A stretch of DNA of 64,000 nt from Desulfococcaceae bacterium (GTDB taxonomy: Bacteria > Desulfobacterota > Desulfobacteria > Desulfobacterales > Desulfosalsimonadaceae), in the NCBI GenBank assembly GCA_030145385.1, contig JAQYVU010000006.1, forward strand, positions 1 through 64,000, read 5' to 3'. The notes under the pieces are model-generated. The model did not search any database. It had not been told where the DNA came from and worked only from the letters and a program-made list of their open reading frames with translations. Shown piece by piece: positions 33,626 through 41,713 of the stretch (positions within the stretch are counted from its first letter, which is position 1; every line of letters starts with the position of its first letter). Made by a program: the position numbers and the translations under genes.

Positions 33626-36010
33626 ATGACTTTTGTTGATAAATTCATCCGGACAATTATCCGCTATTGGGCAATTACCCTTGTAATCATTGCCGGTTTC
33701 ACTCTTTTTTTCACCTGGCAATATTTCCAGCAGTCCCATAACAATCATATTGAAATTTTTTTTGAAGATGATGATCCGCTGTTTACCGCATATGAAAAAT
33801 TTCAGGAAACCTACGGCAATGAAGAATACGGAATCATTGCCCTGGAAAGTGAATCCGTTTTTTCAAACCAAAGTTTTGCTGCTATTCGTGCGCTCACCGA
33901 TGCCTTAGAGAGAATTAACGGAATTGAACGGGTGCTCAGCCTGACCAATGTGGAAGAATTTTACGGTGAAAAAGATTATGTCGAACTCCGTAAAATCATA
34001 CCCGATGGAGAACTGACCGCCGAACAGATTCAGTTTGCAAAACACCGGGCGTTTGAAAACAAATTTGTCCGCGAACACCTGATTTCAAAGTCCGGCAGCA
34101 TGACAGCCCTGCATGTGGAGCTTGAGAAGCTGGGAGAAAAAGAAAAACGCAACGCGGTGATTTTGATGACAGAAACCGCTCAGCTGATCGCCGGCAAACA
34201 ATTCACCGTCCATTGTTCCGGATCCTCTTTGGTGGAAGTTGAAATGAACCGGCTTTCCGAAAGAGACTTCAACCTGTTTGTGCCGGTGATTATCATCCTG
34301 ATCATGGTGTTCATCCTGATTCTGTTTCGCCGGATTACATTAGCTGTATTATGCCAGATCAACCTGATTGTAATCCTGCTGTGGGGAGTGGGTTTTTTTG
34401 TCTTTTGCGGTGAAACATTCAACATCATCACCAATGCCATGGGCGCAATCCTCCTTGCCATTGCCATTGCCGACTCTGTGCATATCCTTTCACACTTAAA
34501 GAAAACCGGCCAGAAAACGGATCTTGAAACAATTCCGGCAATCAAACATACCATCCGCCAGATCTGGTTTCCCTGTCTCTTCACCAGCCTGACTACCGGT
34601 GCCGGTTTTTTTTCCTTTTACACCAGTGATATCCGGCCGGTTGCCATGCTCGGACTGTTTACGGCAATCAGCGTTATTTTTGCTTTTTTCCTGTCCGTGA
34701 CCACCATGCCGGCCCTGATGGTTTTGATTCAAAAATCCCTTACAAAAGCTCTCAAATCCTTTAAAACTGAAAATCGGCCAGGCATTCAGCCAAATGTTCA
34801 ACCAAACATACAACCGGATTGTTTCACACGGGCATTGACCGCTTGCGCCCGGATTGCCACCCGCCGGAAGACAGCCCTTTTCATCCTGTTTATTGCGATT
34901 CTGATCATCTCGGCTGCCGGTATCATGCGTATCAAGTTTGAAACCAACACGTTTCATTATCTGCCGGACACCAATCAAATCAAATCCGACCTGCTGGTGA
35001 TTGAAGAAAACTTCGGCGGCACCATTCCCTTTATCGTTGTCATCCGGGCGGAAAAAGATATTGATTTTTCAGATCCGGATGCCGTCAAACTTGCTGAAAA
35101 ATTGGAAAATAAGTTTTTAAACGAAAACGAGGGAATTACCAGCGTTTTTTCAATTGTTGAATATATCAAGGAATTCAACCAGGCCTTTAACAGCAATGAC
35201 CCTGATTTCTACCGCATCCCGGATTTACGCTCAGATATTGCCGACGCATTTGAACTGGGAGATCCTGATGTCCTTGAACGGATCATATCGCCGGATCACA
35301 GACAAATCTGCGTAACGTTCAACACCATCTGGGAATCCAATGAATCCGGTTATCTTCTCCATGCCGCAGTAACCGAATACCTCAGACAAGAATTAAAATC
35401 GGATTTTTCTTTTCACATCACCGGCCTGTCCTCCCTGTACCTGACCATGGACAAACATCTTCAGGAAAGCCAGATCAGAAGCTTTTTTATCGCGTTTACA
35501 ATCATTTTCCTGATGATGATCGCCGTCTGCCGAAATCTCTGGCTGGCTGCCCTGGCCATGATCCCGAATCTTTTTCCCATTGCCCTGACACTGGGCATTA
35601 TGGGCTGGTTCGGTATTCCTTTGGATGTGGCAACTACCATGATCGCCAGCGTTACCATCGGCATTGCCGTTGACGATACCATCCATTTTGTCAGCTGGCT
35701 GAGAAGAAACAGCGGGATTCATACCGATACGACGGCCGCCATTGTTCAGACATTTTTAGATGTGGGAAAACCGATTGTCATCACAACGTTTTTGCTCTTT
35801 TCCGGATTTATGGTACTGATGTTCGGCAGTATAATTCCCACCCAGATGTTCGGCGTTTTGACCGCTTTTTCAATGGTATTTGCCCTGATCGGAGATTTCT
35901 TCGTGCTGCCGCCGCTGGTGCTGATATTAAAACCCAAACTGCCGCCGTTGGACCGGCGGAACAAAGCCGCAAATATTGGTTCTAAAAATGATGACTTTCT
36001 GATAACTTAA
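33626..36010 (+). CDS. MMPL/RND-family exporter
   Basis: The 794-residue inner-membrane protein has the two-fold RND layout. Each half has one membrane helix, a periplasmic loop (about 40-215 and 430-600) and a block of five helices. Segments such as FNIITNAMGAILLAIAIADSVHI and LDVATTMIASVTIGIAVDDTIHF carry the Asp/His pattern of the proton relay helix. It resembles the MMPL/HpnN group, which exports lipids or hydrophobic molecules. The cytoplasmic linker holds a short repeat, IQPN-VQPN-IQPD. The cargo is unknown, and no partner gene is adjacent. Confidence 0.85.
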   Translation: MTFVDKFIRTIIRYWAITLVIIAGFTLFFTWQYFQQSHNNHIEIFFEDDDPLFTAYEKFQETYGNEEYGIIALESESVFSNQSFAAIRALTDALERINGIERVLSLTNVEEFYGEKDYVELRKIIPDGELTAEQIQFAKHRAFENKFVREHLISKSGSMTALHVELEKLGEKEKRNAVILMTETAQLIAGKQFTVHCSGSSLVEVEMNRLSERDFNLFVPVIIILIMVFILILFRRITLAVLCQINLIVILLWGVGFFVFCGETFNIITNAMGAILLAIAIADSVHILSHLKKTGQKTDLETIPAIKHTIRQIWFPCLFTSLTTGAGFFSFYTSDIRPVAMLGLFTAISVIFAFFLSVTTMPALMVLIQKSLTKALKSFKTENRPGIQPNVQPNIQPDCFTRALTACARIATRRKTALFILFIAILIISAAGIMRIKFETNTFHYLPDTNQIKSDLLVIEENFGGTIPFIVVIRAEKDIDFSDPDAVKLAEKLENKFLNENEGITSVFSIVEYIKEFNQAFNSNDPDFYRIPDLRSDIADAFELGDPDVLERIISPDHRQICVTFNTIWESNESGYLLHAAVTEYLRQELKSDFSFHITGLSSLYLTMDKHLQESQIRSFFIAFTIIFLMMIAVCRNLWLAALAMIPNLFPIALTLGIMGWFGIPLDVATTMIASVTIGIAVDDTIHFVSWLRRNSGIHTDTTAAIVQTFLDVGKPIVITTFLLFSGFMVLMFGSIIPTQMFGVLTAFSMVFALIGDFFVLPPLVLILKPKLPPLDRRNKAANIGSKNDDFLIT

Positions 36011-36078
36011 TATAAATTTTATTCAGGTCCAAAATGAATTGGTAACCCAAACAAATGAATTCGTACAGGGGATCTTCT

Positions 36079-37638
36079 TTGAAAAAAAAATTAAAAACAC
36101 AAGTATTGATTATCGGCGGCGGCGCTACCGGTACGGGTGTGGCCCGGGACCTGTCGCTTCGGGGGGTCAAATGCATCCTGGTGGAGAAAAAAGACATTAA
36201 TGCCGGTGCGTCCGGCGCCAATCACGGCCTGCTCCACAGCGGGGCCCGATACGTTTCCAACGATCCCGAATCCGCAAAAGAATGCCGGGACGAAAACAGA
36301 CTCCTAAAACAACTGGCCCCGGATTGTATTGAAGAAACCGGCGGAATGTTTGTTGCGGTGGAAGGTGACGATGAAAAATTTATCGCGGATTTTCAAAGCC
36401 ATTGTGATAAAGCCGGCATCCCCTGCTGCCCCATGGACATTGCCGAAGCCAAAGAAGCCGAGCCGGCCCTGTCTGATAAAACCATTGCCGCATATGCGGT
36501 TGAAGACGCGTCTGTTGACCCGTTCAAGCTGGTACTTGAAAATATTACCGACGCCCAGAAACTCGGATGCAAATTTTTAAGGCATTCAAAAGTCGTCAGG
36601 TTTAATAAACAAGGCAATAACATCGAAAGCGTCGATCTGGTCAATAAAACCACAGGCAACGAATTATCCATTGAAGCAGACATTGTTGTGAATGCCACCG
36701 GTGCCTGGGCCGGACAGGTGGCCGCCCTGGCCGGGGCGGACATAGATCTGATTTATTCCAAAGGCACACTCCTGATCACTCACAGCCGGGTCACCCAACG
36801 TGTCGTCAACCGGCTCCGACCCCCGGGAGATGCGGACATCCTGGTCCCCGGCGGCACGGTTTCCATTCTCGGCACGACCTCTCTTCGAATGGATTCATTG
36901 GATAAAATCCGGCCGACCGTTGCCGAAGTGGACCGGATTGTCGATGAAGGCGCAACAATGATGCCCGGGCTGGAAACAACCCGCTATATCCGGGCTTACT
37001 CCGGCGTCCGGCCGCTGCTGGGCGGCGGCGGAAAAGGCGATGACCGGTCAGTGACCCGCGGCTTTGACCTGGTGGATCATGCCAGAGACGGCATTGAAAA
37101 TTTTATTACCATTACCGGCGGCAAACTGACCACCTTCCGCCTGATGGCGGAAAAAACATCAGACCTGGTCTGCCGCAGAATCGGCGTTTCCGCCCCTTGT
37201 CAGACGCGGAGGGTTCCGCTGATCTCGGCCCATGAAACCCGATGGGCGGTTCCGGGTTTTTCCCCGAAAAACTGGTTCAAGGGACATGACAAGGATGATT
37301 TGCTGCTGTGTGAATGTGAAATGGTCCCGCAAAGTGCCATTGAAGAAATTGTTGATTATTTTGATATATTCGACCAGCAGGCGGATTTAAAAGGAATCGG
37401 CAAGCGCAGCCGGATCGGCAAGGGCTCCTGCCAGGGGAACTTCTGCAGCTTAAGGATCGCCGCTTTTTTATATGATCGGGATCTGTTGTCAGCGGACCAG
37501 GGAGCATCTGAAATTCATTCTTTCATCAATGAACGATGGAAAGGTCAGCGCTGCCTGCTGTGGGACACGCCTGTGGTGCAGGCGGAACTTCAGGAAGCCA
37601 TGCATTGCGGATTTTTCGGCCTTGAGCTGACCCAATAA
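36079..37638 (+). CDS. glpA: Anaerobic glycerol-3-phosphate dehydrogenase subunit A
   Basis: The product is the FAD-containing catalytic subunit that oxidises glycerol-3-phosphate to dihydroxyacetone phosphate. VLIIGGGATGTGVARDLSLRG is the FAD motif, and NHGLLHSGARY, GTTSLRMD and YSGVRPLLGGG are GlpA signatures. The C-terminal BFD-like [2Fe-2S] domain keeps its cysteines (CEC, then GSCQGNFC). The TTG at 36079 was chosen because AGGGGATC lies just upstream and it gives an E. coli GlpA-like N-terminus; the ATG at 36055 has no ribosome-binding site. glpB follows after 17 bases. No glpC is seen. Confidence 0.9.
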   Translation: MKKKLKTQVLIIGGGATGTGVARDLSLRGVKCILVEKKDINAGASGANHGLLHSGARYVSNDPESAKECRDENRLLKQLAPDCIEETGGMFVAVEGDDEKFIADFQSHCDKAGIPCCPMDIAEAKEAEPALSDKTIAAYAVEDASVDPFKLVLENITDAQKLGCKFLRHSKVVRFNKQGNNIESVDLVNKTTGNELSIEADIVVNATGAWAGQVAALAGADIDLIYSKGTLLITHSRVTQRVVNRLRPPGDADILVPGGTVSILGTTSLRMDSLDKIRPTVAEVDRIVDEGATMMPGLETTRYIRAYSGVRPLLGGGGKGDDRSVTRGFDLVDHARDGIENFITITGGKLTTFRLMAEKTSDLVCRRIGVSAPCQTRRVPLISAHETRWAVPGFSPKNWFKGHDKDDLLLCECEMVPQSAIEEIVDYFDIFDQQADLKGIGKRSRIGKGSCQGNFCSLRIAAFLYDRDLLSADQGASEIHSFINERWKGQRCLLWDTPVVQAELQEAMHCGFFGLELTQ

Positions 37639-37655
37639 AGATAGAAAGAGATATA

Positions 37656-38948
37656 ATGACAAATATAAAAACAAACCACTGCAAACTCACCATCATCGGC
37701 ACCGGCATGGCCGGTATGGCCGCCGCCTGCTTTGCCTCCCAAAATAAGATTGACACCATTCAAATTGGAGTAAACAGCGGAATAATCTATTCCAGCGGGT
37801 TTTTTGACCTGATGGGAATCCATCCCATTGACACACAACTATCCTGGAACAACCCGTGGCAGGCCATTGATCAGTTGGTGACGGATAACCCCAAACACCC
37901 TTATGCCCGCTTGCGTAAAACTGAAATTGAAACGGCAATGACCCAGTTTCTGGATTTCATGAAAGCGGCGGAACGTCCTTACATGTTTAACAAAAATCAA
38001 AATACTGAAGTCATCACGCCGGTGGGCACGGTGAAACGGACATATGCGGTACCCAGATCCATGTGGGCCGGTGCCGTCGCCCTCAAAGAAAGACATTCCT
38101 GCCTGATTGTTGATTTCGTGGGATTAAAGGCATTCAGTGCCAAACAGATCGCAGATATGCTGATGCCCCGATGGCCGAAAATCCGTCCGCTGCGCATATC
38201 TTTTCCGTCTGTCGGCGCTTCATCTGACCTGTATCCCGAACAAATGGCCCGATCGCTGGAAGTGGAAGAAAACCGGATTAAGCTTGCCGATGCCATCCGC
38301 CCCCATCTTGCCGATGCAAAGTCATTGGGACTTCCGGCGATTCTGGGCATCTACAAACCCCGGCAGGTGAGAAACCATCTGGAAGAACTGCTGGGAATAG
38401 ATATTTTTGAGATCCCGACTATTCCGCCGTCGGTTCCCGGCATCCGCTTAAAAGAGGCTTTGGAAGGATTCCTTGCAGGCAAAGGGGTTCGATTAATCCC
38501 GCAAAAAAGGGTTCTGTTTGCAGAACGACAAAACAACGGAAAATTTGCCTTAAGCATCGGTGACCAGGGCAGTAACAAAACAGAGCAGAAGATTGAAACA
38601 GACGGCGTGATCCTGGCGGGCGGACGTTTTCTGGGAATGGGACTGTATGCCGGGCGGAAAAAAATCCGCGAACCCCTTTTTAACCTGCCGGTATTTCAGC
38701 CCGAAGACCGGGCGCTCTGGCACCAGACCGATTTCTTTGACCCCAAAGGCCATCAAATCAGCCAGGCCGGCCTTGAAATTGATGATTCATTCCGGCCCAC
38801 AGACTTGGCCGGCCAACCGGTTTATGAAAATCTGTTTGCCGCAGGCTCCATCCTGGCACACCAGGACTGGATGCGGCAGAAATGCGGAGCGGGATTGTGC
38901 ATTGCCACGGCTTACAAGGCGGTGGAGGCATTTAAGAAAACACTCTGA
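37656..38948 (+). CDS. glpB: Anaerobic glycerol-3-phosphate dehydrogenase subunit B
   Basis: The 430-residue flavoprotein is the second subunit of the anaerobic glycerol-3-phosphate dehydrogenase. It begins with the FAD motif IIGTGMAGMAAACFAS and shows GIIYSSGFFDLMG, PSVGASSDLYPEQMARSLE and a C-terminal FAAGSILAHQDWMRQKCGAGLCIATAY. In E. coli GlpB passes electrons to GlpC; here no glpC follows, so another membrane anchor or soluble acceptor must serve. Confidence 0.9.
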   Translation: MTNIKTNHCKLTIIGTGMAGMAAACFASQNKIDTIQIGVNSGIIYSSGFFDLMGIHPIDTQLSWNNPWQAIDQLVTDNPKHPYARLRKTEIETAMTQFLDFMKAAERPYMFNKNQNTEVITPVGTVKRTYAVPRSMWAGAVALKERHSCLIVDFVGLKAFSAKQIADMLMPRWPKIRPLRISFPSVGASSDLYPEQMARSLEVEENRIKLADAIRPHLADAKSLGLPAILGIYKPRQVRNHLEELLGIDIFEIPTIPPSVPGIRLKEALEGFLAGKGVRLIPQKRVLFAERQNNGKFALSIGDQGSNKTEQKIETDGVILAGGRFLGMGLYAGRKKIREPLFNLPVFQPEDRALWHQTDFFDPKGHQISQAGLEIDDSFRPTDLAGQPVYENLFAAGSILAHQDWMRQKCGAGLCIATAYKAVEAFKKTL

Positions 38949-39008
38949 CCATACGATTTCCAATTTCACCGCATCTACTGCGTCAAATACCGCCCCGCAT
39001 AGCGAACG

Positions 39009-39150
39009 AACAGGTTGTTGAAAAACGTTATGAGCGCCGCCAATACAAGGCAAAATTCGACGAAAAAGCGGAGTTTATGTCTATAAATGAGTATTTTGAG
39101 GAGAATTTTAACGCCGTAGTGGCAAACGCAATAGTTTTGCAACAGCCTGA
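39009..39150. repeat. Intergenic inverted-repeat element, family B copy 3
   Basis: Arms AACAGGTTGTTGAAAAAC and GTTTTGCAACAGCCTG pair imperfectly. The core at 39070-39100 contains TCTATAAATGAGTATTTTGA, shared with the copies at 6.96 and 29.27 kb. It follows glpB. Confidence 0.65.
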
Positions 39151-39236
39151 TATAGCGGATCGGTATTTTTCTTGCATATGCAGCAAACTTGAAAACCTTG
39201 AAACTGAGGTACTGGAAAAAAGATAAAAACGATAAA

Positions 39237-39375
39237 AAATGAACATCGAACATCGAACGCTCAACATCGAATTTTGAATAAGGTATTGGGCCTGTTTTTA
39301 TTAACTTAAAACTGGCAGAGCGAAGCGATTTCATCATTCGATGTTCAACGTTGGATGTTGGATGTTGGATGTTCA
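39237..39375. repeat. Inverted-repeat element built from GAACATC/GATGTTC units
   Basis: The left part repeats GAACATCGAACATCGAAC and the right part runs CGATGTTCAACG followed by TTGGATG repeated three times to GTTC at 39374. The arms are complementary apart from G/T changes, with a 75-base loop. It lies just left of the integron-cassette remnant. Confidence 0.6.
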
Positions 39376-39464
39376 AAAAATGCTTGTTTACACAATTCAA
39401 TATCTGCTATTTTTTAATATAAATATTTAAATATATTATCAATAAATTAAATATTCAGAATGTG

Positions 39465-39500
39465 ATAACACGCGAAATCGCGTTCTAATAATTGTTATGT
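39465..39500. other. Left boundary of cassette 1 (degenerate recombination site)
   Basis: GTTATGT (39494-39500) has the GTT start of an integron R' core site and marks the beginning of cassette 1. Upstream, ATAACA (39465-39470) pairs with TGTTAT (39493-39498) around a CGCG-AAAT-CGCG stem. This is much shorter than a normal attC, so it may be a deleted site. Confidence 0.5.
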
Positions 39501-39518
39501 TTTCGCGAGAATAATCCA

Positions 39519-40277
39519 ATGATATTAGGCAATGTTAAAAGCTTTAAAGGAGTAGGTTACGTCTGTTTTATTGACGTTCTTGGTTTCTCAAATGACATAT
39601 TGAAAAATTGGAAGAGCCAATCATCCAATCCTCTTGATAAAATACTATCGATCAAGAAAAGAATGCCTGGATTTAATCAGATTGATGATATGGATGGCAG
39701 TACCACACGCCGTACTTACGCCTGTCGTGTAAATACGATTTCAGACAGCGTTACAATTTGTTTTGGTTTTAATGACGAAATTATGATTGGCGATCTTGCT
39801 CTTGGTCTAGAGGTTATTTTGAGCAACTTATTGCATGTGTGGACTACATTTATTCATAATGGTTACACTGTACGAGGGGCTATTGATTTTGGAGATATTT
39901 ACTGGGATGAAAACGAACTGATTGGCCCTGCTTTTATTAACGCATACCGCCTTGAGTCAGAAGTAGCAAAAATTTCTAGAGTCGTTGTCTCATCAAGCCT
40001 CAATAAAGTATTGAAAAATATTAGCGAAATAAAAAGAAGCACAATGATTGATCATCTAATACGAAATTTCAGAAAAGACATTGATGGTTATATAATTGTC
40101 GATCCTAAGATTTTGTATAAATCCGATAAGGAACAAATGGTTCTGTTGGATTGTTTGAATAAAATGAAGAATGAGTTGCCAAATGGAATCATTAGGGAAA
40201 AATATAGCCCATTGATCAGCATGCTTACAGACAATGCCAAGAAAAATTTAAAGCCCGAAGATTTAGGCAACTATTAA
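39519..40277 (+). CDS. Class III nucleotidyl-cyclase-like protein (Pycsar PycC-like), integron cassette gene
   Basis: The 252-residue soluble protein looks like one class III cyclase domain. CFIDVLGFS holds the first metal Asp (D19), TISDSVTICFG the second (D76), and RGAIDFGDIYW the central hairpin. GPAFINAYRLESEVAKISRVVVS aligns with the cyclase segment that carries the transition-state Asn/Arg (here N141 and R144, one residue closer than usual). Single-domain enzymes of this kind include PycC, which makes cCMP or cUMP in Pycsar phage defence. The ATG at 39519 was chosen over a TTG at 39492 that lies inside the boundary site. The nucleotide made, if any, is unknown. Confidence 0.65.
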   Translation: MILGNVKSFKGVGYVCFIDVLGFSNDILKNWKSQSSNPLDKILSIKKRMPGFNQIDDMDGSTTRRTYACRVNTISDSVTICFGFNDEIMIGDLALGLEVILSNLLHVWTTFIHNGYTVRGAIDFGDIYWDENELIGPAFINAYRLESEVAKISRVVVSSSLNKVLKNISEIKRSTMIDHLIRNFRKDIDGYIIVDPKILYKSDKEQMVLLDCLNKMKNELPNGIIREKYSPLISMLTDNAKKNLKPEDLGNY

Positions 40278-40279
40278 AA

Positions 40280-40339
40280 ACATAACCCACTTTTGCACAG
40301 GACGCCAAAAAGCCGGCGCCTGTGAAAAGACCGTTGGGC
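40280..40339. other. attC recombination site between the two cassettes
   Basis: The 60-base site runs from R'' ACATAAC to R' GTTGGGC. Its inner stem is TTTT-(G)-CACAGG-(A)-CGCC with GGCG-CCTGTG-AAAA, leaving G40295 and A40302 unpaired on the left arm. Unpaired bases on one arm are a hallmark of attC. The apical loop is AAAAAGCC (40307-40314). Confidence 0.8.
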
Positions 40340-40356
40340 GTAATATATTAAAGAAA

Positions 40357-40890
40357 ATGGGAACAGAAATTATTCATTACTTTCCACATATATTTTTATT
40401 AATTATTTCTGCTTGCCTTTTTGAATATGCTTGTCATTCATTCTGGCTCAAAAGATATTTTGAATATGGCATCCCATATTTTTATTTCAAAATTAAAATA
40501 AAACAAGACAACTTTGTTTTTCCAATAGAAAAGCTTGAAAAGGAATTTAAAGGTTTAATTGACATCTTGGGAGGCTTCCCATTAATTCCGGCTATCGCTC
40601 TTAAAACAATTGGTACTAACCAATGTGCCTTCAGAGAAAGGCTATGGTTTCCATCTTTTTATTTACCAATTATGCATAGTTTAATGACATACGACCAAGA
40701 AGGAGATAATGTAAAAATAATTGGGATGTTCAATTATGTACCAATATTATTATTTCTGATTGTATTACCTTTTTTTATAAAAGGTTTTATATATGGTGGA
40801 ATTTTTCTGGTTTTTTTTAACTTTTTTATACAATGTATGCGTTATTTATATATATGCATAAGATGTAAATTTATTTTTAATGGTGTTTAA
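40357..40890 (+). CDS. Small membrane protein, integron cassette gene
   Basis: The 177-residue protein has one membrane segment near the N-terminus (about 8-28) and a strongly hydrophobic C-terminal third, probably two helices (about 125-165), around a soluble middle. No known domain was recognised; in particular no cyclic-nucleotide-binding motif is evident. Its codons are very AT-rich. The gene fills cassette 2, next to the cyclase-like gene. A role as membrane effector is possible by analogy with Pycsar, but nothing in the sequence proves it. Confidence 0.6.
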   Translation: MGTEIIHYFPHIFLLIISACLFEYACHSFWLKRYFEYGIPYFYFKIKIKQDNFVFPIEKLEKEFKGLIDILGGFPLIPAIALKTIGTNQCAFRERLWFPSFYLPIMHSLMTYDQEGDNVKIIGMFNYVPILLFLIVLPFFIKGFIYGGIFLVFFNFFIQCMRYLYICIRCKFIFNGV

Positions 40891-40893
40891 ACC

Positions 40894-41013
40894 GCCCAAC
40901 GTGTCCTTGCGGAAGCGGTAAAAAATACAAAAAATGCTGCCTGAACAAATCAAAATAAACCCCGGAACTAAATAATAAGTATAACGTGCTGATTCGCTAA
41001 GCAGAATTACCCA
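40894..41013. other. Start of second attC, truncated, and spacer
   Basis: GCCCAAC (40894-40900) opens the attC of cassette 2, but no matching right arm or GTTRRRY core is found before the promoter of the antitoxin gene. The site appears to be deleted. The rest is spacer. Confidence 0.5.
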
Positions 41014-41064
41014 TTGACTTTTTCACCCTAAAGTAATACCATTACCAGTAATATATCTTACTGG
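41014..41064 (+). promoter_or_regulatory. Promoter and operator of the vapBC-type pair
   Basis: TTGACT (41014-41019) and TACCAT (41037-41042) are spaced by 17 bases. An inverted repeat CCAGTAA-TATATC-TTACTGG (41045-41064) covers the likely start site and ends next to the GGAG ribosome-binding site. It is the expected place for autorepression by the antitoxin. Confidence 0.6.
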
Positions 41065-41074
41065 AGAAAAAGTT

Positions 41075-41302
41075 ATGAAAGTGACAATAAAAGGCCAGGT
41101 AACCATACCGCAGGTTATCCGGGAAAAACTGGGGATTACGCCTGCAACGGAAGTTGATTTTATTGAAGAAAATGACCGGGTTTATTTAGTAAAAAAAAAA
41201 GGTCCTGATATTACAAGCCGCAGATTCAGAAACTTGAGAGGAATTTCAAAAATTAAAATGACAACGGATGAAATCATGGCCCTTACCCGAGGAGCCAAAT
41301 GA
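41075..41302 (+). CDS. vapB: AbrB/SpoVT-type antitoxin (VapB-like)
   Basis: The 75-residue protein has the swapped-hairpin AbrB DNA-binding domain: MKVTIKGQVTIPQVIREKLGITPATEVDFIEE. The C-terminal part (about 45-75) would wrap the toxin. It probably neutralises VapC and represses its own operon through the palindrome just upstream. GGAG precedes the ATG. The stop overlaps the toxin start by four bases. Confidence 0.88.
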   Translation: MKVTIKGQVTIPQVIREKLGITPATEVDFIEENDRVYLVKKKGPDITSRRFRNLRGISKIKMTTDEIMALTRGAK

Positions 41303-41706
41303 AAGGCATCTTCGTTGATTCGAATGTCATTCTTGATGTTTTTCTTGATGACCCCAAATGGGCGGACTGGTCTGAATCCACATTGGAGAGGTATTCTGAG
41401 AATTCAACACTATATATTAACCCGATAATTTACACAGAGATATCGATTGGTTTTGAACGTATTGAGGATTTGGAATACGCCGTTATAAATAGCGGCTTTA
41501 AGACGGTGCAACTTTCGAAAGAGGCGTTGTTTTTAGCGGGAAAAGCCTTTTTAACATACCGAAAAAACGAAGGAACAAAAGTTTCACCGCTTCCTGATTT
41601 TTACATCGGCGCTCAGGCGGCAGTTCTCGGCCTGGAATTAATTACAAGAGACATTACAAGGTATCAAACGTATTTTCCCACTGTCCGCCTGGTTTATCCG
41701 GAATAA
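41299..41706 (+). CDS. vapC: PIN-domain toxin (VapC-like)
   Basis: The 135-residue protein is a PIN-domain ribonuclease. VDSNVILDVF holds the first catalytic Asp, IIYTEISIGF the Glu, and LPDFYIGAQAAVLGLELITRDITRY the later acidic residues. VapC toxins typically cut tRNA or rRNA. It overlaps the antitoxin by four bases (ATGA), the usual coupling of these pairs. It lies immediately after the cassette remnant but has no attC of its own. Confidence 0.9.
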   Translation: MKGIFVDSNVILDVFLDDPKWADWSESTLERYSENSTLYINPIIYTEISIGFERIEDLEYAVINSGFKTVQLSKEALFLAGKAFLTYRKNEGTKVSPLPDFYIGAQAAVLGLELITRDITRYQTYFPTVRLVYPE

Positions 41707-41713
41707 TTCTTAA

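Larger units (their letters stand above)
39494..40900 (+). mobile_element. Two integron gene cassettes without integrase (cassette-array remnant)
   Basis: Cassette 1 begins at GTTATGT (39494-39500) and its attC begins with the exact complement ACATAAC (40280-40286). Cassette 2 begins at GTTGGGC (40333-40339) and its attC begins with the exact complement GCCCAAC (40894-40900). This reciprocal pairing is what circular integron cassettes produce. Each cassette carries one gene in the same direction, tightly framed. The right end of the second attC is missing, and no intI is in the window. Base composition is AT-richer than the flanks. Confidence 0.8.

Noticed and set aside
39237-39375. GAACATC/GATGTTC repeats as a CRISPR array
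   Set aside because: Units are 7-9 bases, directly adjacent without unique spacers and form one inverted repeat; no cas genes are present.
39465-39493. A full attC at the left edge of cassette 1
   Set aside because: Only a short imperfect stem is present; too small for a functional attC, so it is reported as a degenerate boundary only.
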